This document shows positions 21,389 through 33,015 of a stretch of 64,000 bases of DNA, in pieces. Numbering within the stretch: the stretch's first letter is position 1; each line of letters starts with the position of its first letter. The notes beneath the pieces were generated by a model. It made no database searches, had not been told where the DNA came from, and saw only the letters and a list, made by a program, of their open reading frames with translations. The position numbers were made by a program, and so were the translations under genes. This DNA comes from Tachypleus tridentatus (Eukaryota; Arthropoda; Merostomata; Xiphosura; Limulidae). The stretch spans positions 48,055,094 to 48,119,093 of the forward strand of contig NC_134830.1 in the NCBI RefSeq assembly GCF_004210375.1, read 5' to 3'.

Positions 21389-22017
21389 GTACCAGCACGT
21401 CTTACTCTACCATGTACATACCTAAATTTTCATGTACCAGCACGTCTTACTCTACCATATACATACCTAAATTTTCATGTACCAGCACGTCTTACTCTAC
21501 CATATACATACCTAAATTTTCATGTACCAGCACGTCTTACTCTACCATGTACATACCTAAATTTTCATGTACCAGCACGTCTTACTCTACCATGTACATA
21601 CCTAAATTTTCGTGTACCAGCGCGTCTTGCTCTGCCATATGCATACCTAAATTTTCGTGTACCAGCGCGTCTTACTCTACCATATACGTACCTAAATTTT
21701 TCGTATTGCAGCGCGTCTTACTCTACCATATAATACCTAAATTTTCGTGTACCAGCGCGTCTTACTCTACCATGTACGTACCTAAATTTTCGTACCAGCG
21801 CGTCTTACTCTACCATGTACATACCTAAATTTTCATGTACCAGCACGTCTTACTCTACCATGTACATACCTAAATTTTCATGTACCAGCACGTCTTACTC
21901 TACCATGTACATACCTAAATTTTCATGTACCAGCACGTCTTACTCTACCATATACATACCTAAATTTTCATGTACCAGCACGTCTTACTCTACCATATAC
22001 ATACCTAAATTTTCATG
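21389..22017. repeat. 45-bp minisatellite, 14 units
   Basis: Unit blocks are CATGTACATACCTAAATTTT and CATGTACCAGCACGTCTTAC. The period is 45, a multiple of 3, so a plus-strand frame reads repeated YIPKFSCTSTSYSTM. A few small indels near 21690-21800 break it. The central units carry G variants (GCGCGTCTTGCTC, TTCGTGTACC), while both edges carry the A variants. No start context or domain supports coding. Confidence 0.95.
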
Positions 22018-22102
22018 ACCAGAATATCTTCTCATCATTGACACTTCAATACATTTGTAAAATAATTGTAGTATACCAACATTTATAATAGCTAATAAAA
22101 AA

Positions 22103-22214
22103 CATGTCCTTCCTGTAAGGAAAGACATACAGGATGGTAGGAAGCAATTCGTGTTTTGATGTCATCCAGATTAAAACTTAAACCTCGACAGTTCCATTGT
22201 ATCAAGGTGGCCAT
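22103..22214 (-). pseudogene. Jockey-type LINE endonuclease fragment (ORF2 start)
   Basis: The minus strand reads MATLIQWNCRGLSFNLDDIK followed by TRIASYHPVCLSLQEGH. The QWNCRGL start and the later PVCLSLQE match the N-terminal apurinic endonuclease of Jockey-like non-LTR retrotransposons. Homology ends where the 45-bp minisatellite begins, so only about 37 codons survive. Confidence 0.8.
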
Positions 22215-22598
22215 TTTTAATGACGTGTAGGCGAATTATGTGGAAAACCCAATTTTTCCTCAATACATAATGTTTTTTTCCAGAAAACGGCCATGTGGAT
22301 AATATATGTCACAAAGTGTTTTCACAAATCTTACAAATATAACTAAGTAAGCAAATACCAAGGACATAGGACTAACTTCTCCAACTGAGTACAATACACT
22401 ACAATGGATTAGTTTCAAGAACACTGCAGGAAATTATTTATCTACACCATACTCAGCAATTGTCTCCATTAAATGTACAAGTCATAATTATATGCTAACC
22501 AAATTCTGATATTAAAATCATTTCTGCACAACTTTGTTTTAATGAAAACATGATATATATATATCACAGTTGCCTTATTATTTTTTCTTAATTTACTA

Positions 22599-22877
22599 AG
22601 TTTGGTTTGATTTGTTTGAATTTCATGCAAAGGTACTCGAGGGCTATCTGCGTTAGTCGTCCCTAATCCAACAATGTAAGATTAGAGGGAAGGCAGCTAG
22701 ACATCACCACCCGCCGCCAGCCCTTGGGGTACTTTTTAAACAGCGAATAGTGGGATTGACCGTCACTTTATAATGCCCCACGGCTGAAAGGGCGAGCATA
22801 TTTGGTGTGACGGGGATTCGAACTCGCGACCCTCGAATTACGAGTCGATTACTTTAACCACAATGTCATGCCGGCCC
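22599..22877 (-). mobile_element. tRNA-headed SINE (family 1), 10-bp target duplication
   Basis: Full-length minus copy running from the tail (TTTGTTTGAATTTCATGCAA) to the head complement (ATGTCATGCCGGCCC). The B-box region reads GGGGATTCGAACTCGCG. The direct repeat TAATTTACTA lies at 22589-22598 and 22878-22887, as expected for LINE-mobilised insertion. Confidence 0.95.
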
Positions 22878-23422
22878 TAATTTACTACGACAAAATATTG
22901 TGGACCACTTGTACTGCATACTGATTATAATTATTTATCATAATTACACTAAGATCTGAAGATTTTTGGACCGGAAGAAGCCACTTGGAAAAATACAATC
23001 TCACATGTAAATCATAACGTCACTGATCAGACTGAACTTATCTTAAACCATGCAAATTAACCCAAATTTACTCTCTCATCACTTAAGGTAAATTTAACAA
23101 ACTTCTACCTCGACACTTAGTGATAACATCAAATGTAACTGTGCACAGAACTTGTATCTGTAGACGTCTCTGTGCAACCTGATAAGCAAGCAGGAAACAT
23201 TAGAATATAGTGGATGACTATTTGAATTTATGACGTAATATTTCGAATTAGAAGTTGTCAGACTGTCTTGTCGGGTAGTATAGATGAAATATCTTTCCCC
23301 CCGAAAAAAAATACGTATATACTTTCCAACAAGATGTAAACATCCACGTCAGTTCGATGACGCCACCATTTTTACACTGATGTTATCCATTCTATTACAG
23401 AAAAATATTTTATTTATGAAAT

Positions 23423-23551
23423 GTAGTACTCTCGGCTTTAGGCTAGTAGGCATGGTATGTGTAACGTAGTACCCTCGGCTTTAGGCTAGTAGTCATGGTA
23501 TGTGTAACATAGTACCCTCCGCTTTAGGCTAGTAATCATGGTATGTGTAAC
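23423..23551. repeat. 43-bp tandem repeat, three units
   Basis: GTAGTACCCTCGGCTTTAGG then CTAGTAGTCATGGTATGTGT repeated three times with few differences. Confidence 0.95.
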
Positions 23552-24288
23552 AGATAATAGCACAGCACTGTCTTCCCTTTTTTCTTCCGAGTCGTGACTT
23601 TGAAGGACAACTGTCACTCTCGGCCGTTTTACATTGTTTGCTAGCTCGAATTTCAACACATAGCAATGACGGCTTCATGCTCAATTACTCATCAGTGATA
23701 AAGAGTAGTAACTGGCTAATCTAGCGTTTTTTATGTCCGTGGTTTTAACAACGAGATCGAATTACTTTCCGTTCAATTATCCAGACACTATTACTTGTAG
23801 GCTTAGCAACAAAGACGAGTTTGTTTAATTTCAACTTTTTCATCCGAATATAAACGTTAAGTTACACAAGATGGAATTTAAGGTAAGCTTAGTTGGAATA
23901 GTTATCTTTTTAAATAAACAACCCGTTTTAATATGGAGAAAAAGTAGGACTTATGTACATCGCTTTATTTGATTTTGTACCACGCGAGTTTAAATTTTAG
24001 ATTTTGTAACAAAACTAAAACGTTTATTTTGTTCAATAAAAATGAGTGTTGATCGGAAATGAAACAATAGACGTAAAGTTCTATTATGAACTGCATAGCC
24101 ATATGTTCAGAAAGTTGACTAACTATTATCAAAATTCTTTTGCTTTTATTGCTTTTAGAAAATCGTTCAAGTTTGGTTCAAATATTGTTTAGTAAGTCAT
24201 TTAACCAGGTAATAACCAGGTTTCAGTAATTGACTCTTGATGTTAACTTGTAAACCAGGAGTGTATAAAATGTACAATTTTTTTTTTT

Positions 24289-24340
24289 TATGTTTAAGCA
24301 CAAAGCACAATAATGTGTCATAATGGATACCACGACGAAA
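24289..24340 (-). mobile_element. Partial SINE-like repeat (family 2)
   Basis: TTTAAGCACAAAGCACAATA then GGATACCACGACG resemble the reverse of the family 2 3' half. Short and diverged. Confidence 0.35.
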
Positions 24341-24786
24341 GGAAAAATGTAAGAGTGATACATAATATAAAACTACCTTACTGGAGATTATGTTTTTCTA
24401 ATATTCCACTACAGCCTTTTTAATTTCATAAATATCAGTTACAGAGTGTCGTTAAAGAGAAAATATTGAAACAAAATTTTATCGATAAAATAATAGAACA
24501 TTCGTTACACGATTGGTTTACTACATTACGGATATTTTTAAATGTTCATTTTCTTATTTAATCAAACATTTCATTAAATAATTTTTTAAGATTTTTTAAC
24601 AAGACGTTAACTTGCAGACATGGATTAGCTCTTAATTTATTATACTTTAAAGTCTTTAGTAGCACATGTACTTCATGATTGACATCAAAATTTATTCTGA
24701 CATTTATTTGGAGAATGTTGTGCAAAAATAGAATTATATGAAGACTCTAATTCCCCTGAGAAATTTACTCAGATATTTGGCTAAAC

Positions 24787-26090
24787 TATAATCTGGTGTC
24801 TTCAGTGACACTTCTATGTAGAATATAATCCGGTTCGTTAGTGGTACGTCTATGTAAAGTATAAACTGGTATCTTCAGTGACACTTCTATGTAGAGCATA
24901 ATCTGGAGTCTTCAGTGGCACTTCTATGTAGAATATAATCTGGAGCTTTCAGTAACAGTTCAATGTAAAATATAATCTGGTGTCTTCACTAACACTTCTA
25001 TGTAGAAGATAATCCCCATTCGTTAGTGGCACTCCTATGTAGAGTATAATCTAGTGTCTCTAGGAGAACATAACCTGGAGTCGTTAGTGACACTTCTATG
25101 TAGAAGATAATCTGGTGTTTTCCGTGACACTTCTATGTTTAATATAATCTGGAGTCGTTAGTGACAGTTGTATGTAAAATATAATGTGGTGTCTTCAGTG
25201 GCACTTCTATGTAGAATATAATCTGGTGGTTAGAGTAACACTTCTATGTAGAGTATAATTTGTAGTCTTCAGTGGCATTTCTACTAGAGTATAATCTGGA
25301 GTCGTTAGTGGCACGTCTATGTATAATATAATCGGGAGTCGTTACTCACATTTCTATGAAGAGTATAATCTGAAGTCTTCAGTAGCACATATATATAGAA
25401 TATAATTTGGAGTCGTTAGTGACAGTTTTATGTAGAATATAGTTGGTGTCTTCATTAACACTTCTATGTAGAGTATAAACAGGTGTCTTCAATGACACTT
25501 CTATGTAGAATATAATCTGGAGTTTTTAGTAACACTTCTATGTAGAGGATAATCTGGAGCCTTCAGTGGCACTTCTACGTAGAATATAATCTGAAGTCGT
25601 TAGTGATACTTCTATGTAGAATATAATCTGGAGTCGTTAGTGACACTTCTATTCTATGTAGAATATAATCTGGAGTCTTCAGTAGCACTTCTACGTAGAA
25701 TATAATCTGAAGTCGTTAATGACAGTTCTATGTAGAATATAATCTGGAGTCTTCAGTAGCACTTCTACGTAGAATATAATCTGAAGTCGTTAATGACAGT
25801 TCTATGTAGAATATAATTTGGAATCGTTAATGACAGTTTTGGGTAAAATATAATGTGGTGTCTTCAGTGACACTTCTTTGTAGAATATAATCTGGAGTCG
25901 ATAGTGGCACATCTATGTTGAGTATAACTTGGTGTCTTCAATGGTACTTCTATGTAGAATATGATGTGGTGTCTTCAGTAACACTTCTATGTAGAATATA
26001 ATCTGGAGTCGATAGTGGCACATCTATGTAGAGTATATCTTGGTGTTTTCAATGGCACTTCTATGTAGAATATAATCTGGTGTATTCAGA
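24787..26090. repeat. 37-bp minisatellite, about 35 units
   Basis: Units are built from TCTGGAGTCGTTAGTGACAC and TTCTATGTAGAATATAA. Two main variants alternate irregularly: GGTGTCTTCAGTGACAC and GGAGTCGTTAGTGACA. The period is not a multiple of 3 and no frame stays open. Confidence 0.95.
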
Positions 26091-26644
26091 ATTAATCAAT
26101 TTCACATCGTAACACTTTTTGTCAGGCAGTTTGCTTAGGTATGTATGTAGCAACATCCCAGTAGGTTTGGATATCAATATTATTCAGAAGACGTATAAAA
26201 CAAAGACAAAATTCATTTGCCAAGACAAACAAGAAAGTTCACAAACAAAAAAGAACAAAAAGCAAACTCAAGCGCTATGAAAGAGCAATTGAAGAATGAA
26301 ATATGCCTTGCTAAAAAGATATAAATATTTCATAAGCCTAGATCAGTTTGCAACTCTTGTTTGCCCCGGTGAAACCGTTACGGTGAAACTGGTTTAAATA
26401 AAACCAGTTACACTTGTTGGGATGCTTTCTTTACTTACGTTTTTAAAAATATATACAACTCCCCATTTTGCACTACAGACATTAAACTTTTGTAATAAAG
26501 TCTGTCTTAGTTAATTAAACTAACAATATTTATAATACAAATGCTCACTTTATTCAAAACAATAGAAATAGTTTAGCTACGAAAACACGAATACGTGATT
26601 AACAATTTAGTACAACTGAAGCCGTGTTTAAAAATGTTTTTGCT

Positions 26645-26888
26645 TATCCAATGGCCAGGCTGTTAAAGCGCTCGACTCGTAATCTGAAGGTTGCGGGTTC
26701 GAATCCTCGTCGCACCAAACATGCTTGACGGTCATTCCCACTATTCATTGGTAAAAAAGTAACCCAAGAGTTGGCGATGGGTGGTGATAACTAGCTGCCT
26801 TCCCTCTAGTCTTACACTGCTAAATTAAGGACAACTAGTGCAGATAACTCTCGTGTAGCCATGCACAAAATTCAAAGCAAACAAACAC
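26645..26888 (+). mobile_element. tRNA-headed SINE (family 1), internally deleted
   Basis: The head CCAATGGCCAGGCTGTTAAA and B box GGTTCGAATCC are followed by the body (ACTATTCATTGGTAAAAAAG, ACTAGCTGCCTTCCCTCTAG) and an AAACAAACA tail. The segment between ACATGCTTG and ACGGTCATTCC, normally carrying the GCCGTGGGGG block, is missing. Confidence 0.88.
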
Positions 26889-27358
26889 TTATCCGACAAC
26901 GTTTTATCGGACACGCATAACTGTTTATAAGTTTATCTTTCCCTTTCCGCGCAATCGAAAGTACTCACATGACGTTCCAGATGAAAAGTGACACCCACGA
27001 TAAATTCAATAACTAAAAGCAACAGAGCGAGAAATGATGACCTTATGAAACATATTTTTAGTAAAATAAAAATAAACCTCTTCAAAGCTGGAAGTAGAAA
27101 ACTTGTCGTCAACTCATTAAGGATAAAAGTAGCAATAAACTATTTAATTAACTTGGAGCAAGAATATTTGTTTTAGATTAATCTTCACCTTGAACAACCG
27201 GCAATACACGAAATGAGGAACCGAAGAACACTATCTTTGTCTTCTTGAAAGGGTGTCTGTTTTATGATTTTGTTCGATGGACCAGCACCGTATCAGAAAA
27301 TTCTTGGCCATTTTCTAAGAAGACCCAGTGATATTAACTCTCCAGGCTATATATTGTT

Positions 27359-27418
27359 GTAAAGCACAAAGCTACTGAATGGGTTACTTGTGCTACTCAC
27401 AACGAGCCTACAGACAAA
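27359..27418 (-). mobile_element. Partial SINE-like repeat (family 2)
   Basis: GTAAAGCACAAAGCTACTGA, TGGGTTACTTGTGCTACTC and GAGCCTACAGAC correspond to family 2 blocks in reverse, shortened in the middle. Confidence 0.45.
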
Positions 27419-27560
27419 CAACTTACGTATTGGGAAGTTTAGATTATGGTACATACAGTTTATAGTGAAATTTTGAATTTCGTGTGTTTATACAACTATT
27501 AAGGACTTCAGTTATAGATATAGCTTTCACACATTCTCTCTCTATATATATACATATTTA

Positions 27561-27659
27561 GCTCCTCAGTGGTACAGCAATATGTCTGCGGGTTTCAATA
27601 TACATGATGGACAGAACAGAGATAGTCCTATGTACTTTGTGCTTAATTCCAAACAACTA
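27561..27659 (+). mobile_element. Short SINE-like repeat (family 2)
   Basis: GCTCCTCAGTGGTACAGCAA, TATGTCTGCGGGTTTC and GTACTTTGTGCTTAATTCCA with a CAAACAACTAAA tail follow the family 2 order. The central B-box-like part is deleted. Confidence 0.65.
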
Positions 27660-28419
27660 AATTTCTCTCTCTTTGATATATATATATCAAACTAAGTTTG
27701 TAGTATTTGTTTTGAGTTTACAATTAATTAAGCAAAAAAGAGTTTTGATCGTTATGTTATTTGTGCCTGACGGCTAACTTCCCTATCACTTTAGTTCTAC
27801 GTTATAGGCCTAACCTTGTTACTTGATACCAATAAACAACACTTCAGATAGAACGTCACAACTACAAAACGCAGCCTGCAACCAGTAAGGAACAGGCGAA
27901 ATTTATTTCTTTAATCTTTTTTAATTTCCGTATCGCGTATCTTACAAAAGCCAGCGAAGCCTAATGTTACTTACTATTAAATAACCTAATCCTTACTGGA
28001 AAAATCCGCCTATGTTACGATGACATAGTTAAAAAAAGAACTTTACTGTATTACAAAAACAATAACAAAACAAATGAAATTTATAAAAGTGATGTTAAGT
28101 TTAACATTTCTAAAAACATGCAAAGTAGTAAAACTGACACCAACCTTCATAAAAATAAAAGTGAACCTTCAGCCTAACTTAAAATTCAAAAGTATCATAG
28201 AAAATTTTCAAAAAAGCTTTTAAAACAAACTGTAAAGGACAATAACCACATGAATTTCAAATTTTTCGCAAAATGAACTTAACATCCATAGCAACTCTAC
28301 GTGTTTAACTATATCTGAAGATTATAACTTACTTTCGTCCTTAACACATAAAAGTACTTATTGTATAGGCTTAACTATCAATAGAACGATAGACAAAAAA
28401 CTAAAACCAGACTGTTAAA

Positions 28420-28524
28420 AAACAATATAATCAGCCTCGTGGACGTCCAGTTCAGTGAACCTCAAACCACAGCCCAAAATAAAGGTGTAAACTACACAGT
28501 AACTCCTGTTACAATCCCATGTTA
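28420..28524 (+). other. Weak resemblance to a Penelope-like element N-terminal motif
   Basis: One frame reads NNIISLVDVQFSEPQTTAQN followed by KGVNYTVTPVTIPC and a stop. Penelope-like elements have a region of the type (L/V)S-x-E-x-x-x-L-x-KGLNF-x-x-TP upstream of the reverse transcriptase. No RT motif is found downstream, so this may be a dead fragment or chance. Confidence 0.25.
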
Positions 28525-29155
28525 GACTTAAAAACCAGCCTTCAAAATCTCTGCAGGAAAATAGCAATGTAATCAAATCACAAATCCAATCAACATCAAC
28601 TAATCGCAAGTTAGATACCACAAGAAGAATCCACGACTAATTCATCTCAAGAAAAAGAACATTTGGTAGTTTTTCTACCAAATCAAGAGTGCGTAACTTA
28701 GGCTTAGTTATGTGGATGGCATGTTTTGTGGCTTTACTTGTCAAGAGAAACAAACAAATTTCCTCCAGCACATAAACAATATTCACAAAGACATATTTTA
28801 CAGTAGAGAATATAAAAACGACACTATTATTTTTTAAAAACATTAACATCACACGAGCCTCCCTACCCCAAGGTTTCACCACTAAAATTCATAGAAAAAA
28901 CAAATATCAAAGAAATTACATAAACTTGTTATCACCAGAAGCTAGACATTGTGAAAAGCCTCATAAATTTAGGAAACACTATATACTCCAAGGAAATTGG
29001 ATGTTTCACTGACCTTAACCAGTTCCCTACTAAAGTAGTTACAGAAACTGTTCATAAATTTAAAAACGCAGACAAAGAACGTTCTACAAATAAACACTCT
29101 GCAAAACAAACCTAATTACTTGCACCATCGCTTATAAATAAAATATTAGTATATC

Positions 29156-29331
29156 GTGGGACGTTATAATGTTACGATTAATCCCACTATTCGTTGGTAA
29201 AAGAGTAGTCTGAGAGTTGGTGGTGGGTAGTAATGACTAGCTGCTTTCCCTCTAGACTTACACTGCGTAATTAGGGACGACTAGCGCAGATAGCCCGCGA
29301 GTAGCTTTGCGCGAAATTAAAAATAAACAAA
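29156..29331 (+). mobile_element. 5'-truncated SINE (family 1)
   Basis: Starts at the body block GTGGGACGTTATAATGTTAC and continues to GCGCGAAATTAAAAATAAAC. The tRNA-like head is absent, as in a 5'-truncated retroposed copy. Confidence 0.9.
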
Positions 29332-29790
29332 CTAAACTGAACAGAATCAAACAATCGCACAATTAACAGATATCCAGGTACATCTCTACATGTGTTTGAT
29401 CGTTAATTCCTCACACATTCCTCAGTTCATGTAAATATTTTGAATAATATATTCCATTGTTGTTTCATTCTTCATCCTTCCATTGCTTTGTTTAGCCAAA
29501 CGTAATAAATGTGTAAAAATCTAACAATGGTTAAATAAGTAACTACAATCAGTTCCAGAATTTAAATACATTGTTAGATTTAAAATATTGTTTAAACACT
29601 AAAACCATGAAAACTCGTTTACTTTATTATGATTGCACCTGTAATCGAAACGTTCTATTACTTACCTTACTGTAAGCTGTAATAAAACAATATTATAGTG
29701 ACTGATGCCATAGTATATCTTCAACCGAACTGATTATACCAGAAGTATTGACAAACAGATACTATCTAACGTTCATCTCTTTTCTATTTC

Positions 29791-30070
29791 TTGGCCCGGC
29801 ATGGCCTAGCGCGTAAAGGCGTGCGACTCGTAATCCGAGGGTTGCGGGTTCGCGCCCGCGTCGCGCTAAACATGCTCGCCCTCCCAGCCGTGGGGGTGTA
29901 TAATGTGACGGTCAATCCCACTATTCGTTGGTAAAGAGTAGCCCAAGAGTTGGCGGTGGGTGGTGATGACTAGCTGCCTTCCCTCTAGTCTTACACTGCT
30001 AAATTAAGGACGGCTAGCACAGATAGCCCTCGAGTAGCTTTGTGCGAAATTTCCAAAACAAACAAACAAA
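29791..30070 (+). mobile_element. Full-length tRNA-headed SINE (family 1) with 12-bp target duplication
   Basis: The best copy in the window. The head GGCCCGGCATGGCCTAGCGC and GGGTTGCGGGTTCGCGCCCG form a tRNA-like fold in which the anticodon position reads CGT. The body includes CCAAGAGTTGGCGGTGGGTG and CTAGTCTTACACTGCTAAAT, and the tail AAAACAAACAAACAAA. The direct repeat CTTTTCTATTTC flanks it at 29779-29790 and 30071-30082. Several C/G-rich differences in the head look like CpG-type substitutions. Confidence 0.96.
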
Positions 30071-31235
30071 CTTTTCTATTTCCCCACAGGTATAAAACCA
30101 CATGAATCCGTAGAGAAAACAACCCAAAACAAAGATGTAAAAAACAGAGGAAGACATGTAACCACAATAAGAAAATAAGTCTAATTACTAGGCGCGTAAT
30201 CGGACCGTCAGTGGAAGTTTTTCATAGACAAACGGAATAGAAAACTGCGCGAAAGAGCATCTAGTGATAAAAACAGTGACTATTTTACGTGAAAAGGGCA
30301 GCGAACATAAGAAGGAATAGAAAGCATCGTATTTAAAAAAAAAAACCCCGGAAAAGACTTAAAGTAGGAATCGACGGCAATTCATCTTCAACGTTTAATC
30401 AAGGTTACGACCAGAAATTAAAGATGTCAGTCGCTATACCTTATTCACTATATCTGGAGAAAACTATTGTCTGGGTTTAGAATCTGGTCCAATGACAGTT
30501 TTTCTTGTTTTGTTTCTGGAGAAATTTTCTGGAATTCAACGGGACAAATGTCTCAGAAACGTTAGAAACCTTCGAACACAGCTAAAATTTGCCATTACTC
30601 AAATAACATTTATTATTTATAATAAAAATAGCAACAACAAATTTTATTGTAGTTGAATGGGAAAACTTTTAACAACAAAAATCTGATGATTTCAGTTTAT
30701 GGCTAAAGTAAACTTAATTAATTATCAGTACACGCATTTCGTTTTACCTCAGAGGGATGTAACTAATTTATCTTAATTCAGCTAAAACTGTTAACCTATT
30801 AGCATATAGCCCGTGCAAAATGATGGATAAGTTAGATCACTCCCAGTGTATAGTATACCCTAACCTCACATTTCGTAACTAACTAAAATAAATAAATTTT
30901 GCGAAATGACGCTTGGCCAATAAAGAGGCAAAAAAGTGCAGTTAAACGTCGCTAAATTCCTATATGAGCCAATCAAAATTAAGATCATTCATGAAATGAA
31001 TTCATTGCGTATTCATAGCATAATTACACGTGCCTGCAGTAGTGTTATTGTCTGGACATTTTTGCATGCTCAACAGTAATTTCTGTATGCTAAATCCGAA
31101 AATGATATCCATTTTTACCCAGCACGTACAGAATTTTGACAAAACGTGATATGTACGTTTACAATTTTCATTAAATAAGATCACATTTCGTTATGATCAA
31201 AATATTAACAACCACCTGGTATAGATTTCTATAGA

Positions 31236-31386
31236 CCAATTGCGACGATAGATTCTTCTAGAACCCATGAGAAATACACCGTTAGTATATAAACGCTTAA
31301 TATGCCGTATATGCTGAACTATTTGTTCAGCGTGCACTTTGACATTTTTTTTATTTTTAATGTTATTTACTCGTCACTATGGAAGT
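31236..31386 (+). promoter_or_regulatory. Candidate RNA polymerase II promoter and short first exon
   Basis: In order: CCAAT (31236-31240), a heat-shock-element-like TTCTAGAA (31256-31263), a TATA box TATATAAA (31286-31293), an Inr-like TTCAGCG near 31326, and ATGGAA followed by the strong donor GTAAGT at 31379-31390. The arrangement is what a short first exon of a plus-strand gene would show. No downstream exon is identified before the satellite array, so this may be chance in AT-rich DNA. Confidence 0.3.
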
Positions 31387-32299
31387 AAGTGATTGTGTAA
31401 GTAACTCAAACATACTCTTTTTTTACCTGTGGTAATGTTTTTCTTCCCGATTGGTAAAAAACAATAAGAAACCCTATTGTTATAGAAAGAATGAATATTA
31501 TTTTTGAAATCTGCATAGCTCAATTATGGAAAGCCCGTTATTGAAACCAAAACAACCCTTACGGAGTCGAAATTTACAGTTCTGTGCTATTTTTAAAAAT
31601 CAGTTAGTTAAACAACTTCTGATATATAGAAAAGCCAGCATGTTTTGGTAACACTACGTTTCGAAAGTGGTTTTATGCCATGTTACTTAACAACAACTGT
31701 AAAATTTAATACTGCTATCATTTCAAGTAATAAAATAATTGCGTAAGCAAGGAAGTAAGAAAATATTGGTAATCTACGTACTGAAAGTATACAGTAAAAT
31801 GTATAGACAACAAAACTGGAACAATGTTGATTTCTTAATTTAGAGTCTCAGTTGATTAAAGAGTTTTCTTTTTTATTGAAAGTGTTAGTGATTAACAGAA
31901 AATATCTTAATTCAGAAACTACATAGGCTTAAAATTAAATTGTTATTTTTTACTTTCATAATAAATTTATGCACTTAGCTCTAGGCCAGGTGACCCCACA
32001 CAACGTCTTTACGTCAAGTTTATTATACCAACATTCACGACATGTATAAGGTTTCACGACTCACACACACCATCAGAGCTTCCTTGCACCTAAGTTCGTA
32101 ATGGGCAAACAGTAATCGAACTATTCTATCTGGATAAATGCACTTTATCTTTTATTACTTCTTTTATTTCGAGAAATCAAGCGCGACGTAACGTGACGTG
32201 ACACACACATGTATGTAGATTAGATTTTTGCTTCTAGTGCCGTTAGAGGTAGTAAAAGTCACTTAACACATGAAAGGTTCTTTGTTTATTATTAACTTC

Positions 32300-32372
32300 A
32301 AATTTACACAATGGTTATCTGTGAACTGCTTACCACGGTATCGAAATCCGATTTTATAGCTTTACAAGTCCT
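32300..32372 (-). mobile_element. Partial SINE-like repeat (family 2)
   Basis: AAATTTACACAATGGTTATC, GCTTACCACGGTATCGAAAT and CCGATTTTATAGC resemble the reverse family 2 central blocks. Confidence 0.5.
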
Positions 32373-32685
32373 TAGACTTGTCTCTAAGACTTTATTATAA
32401 CAGAAGTTTAGCTTTTAAATTAATACTTGGCGAACAAAGTCCTCACGTTTCCAGTAAAAACCATTTTCTAATGAAGCCTAGAAACTATAATAATGTTTTA
32501 AATAAGGAAGTCGAAACATACACATATTTTTAAATATTTATATTTATTGATATATTATTTCATATTTACAGAAATTTGTATTATAATATAACAAATATAC
32601 GTTAACACTTTTTTGTTAGTAACAGAAATAAAATTTGTAACCAGTACAATGTATAATGAACGACACCTTCAGTGGAAACATTGAA

Positions 32686-32711
32686 CATATATATATGTGT
32701 GTGTGTGTGTC
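32686..32711. repeat. (TA)n(TG)n microsatellite
   Basis: ATATATATAT followed by GTGTGTGTGTGTG. Confidence 0.9.
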
Positions 32712-33015
32712 TGTACGTACACCTAAGCCGAGTTAACGTCCAATAAACGCTTAAATCATTTACAAACAAATTACTTTATCACAACTACCAGACACCAACA
32801 ACTTAAACGTTTGGTATAAACAAATTAAGGAAAGACCAATTTTGTTCAAAGAAATAAAAACTAAAGTTGTAACTTGTAGTCCAAATATTGCTGTCATTCT
32901 CTAAAACATTGACGTCCTTGTGTTAGTTAAGTAATTATCATATTCAAACTTTCTTTACTTGTTCACGTTACAAAACTGGCATGACCCAAAGTCCAGCCCA
33001 AGAGAACAAGGTCAA

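Larger units (their letters stand above)
22888..24786. other. No supported gene
   Basis: Contains a three-unit 43-bp repeat (23423-23551) and a family 2 SINE fragment (24289-24340). ATGGAATTTAAG followed by GTAAGC at 23871-23888 resembles a short first coding exon with donor, with nothing else to support it. Confidence 0.4.
26889..29155. other. No supported gene
   Basis: AT-rich stretch with two family 2 SINE fragments (27359-27418 minus, 27561-27659 plus) and a weak Penelope-like reading at 28420-28524. The open stretches at 28415-28621 and 28637-28882 (minus) have no recognisable motif. Confidence 0.45.
30083..33015. other. No supported gene; one candidate promoter
   Basis: AT-rich sequence. 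Only a candidate core promoter (31236-31386), a family 2 SINE fragment (32300-32372) and a TA/TG microsatellite (32686-32711) stand out. Confidence 0.45.

Noticed and set aside
23423-23551. PIWI catalytic motif (Thr-Tyr-His-Asp reading on the minus strand)
   Set aside because: It appears inside a 43-bp tandem repeat, without the conserved preceding Gly-Val-Asp context or splice sites.
21389-26090. CRISPR-like arrays
   Set aside because: The repeats are directly tandem without unique spacers and the sequence is animal nuclear DNA.
29791-29870. Functional tRNA gene
   Set aside because: The tRNA-like fold is the head of a SINE with body, tail and target duplication, and the same head recurs in at least five other copies.
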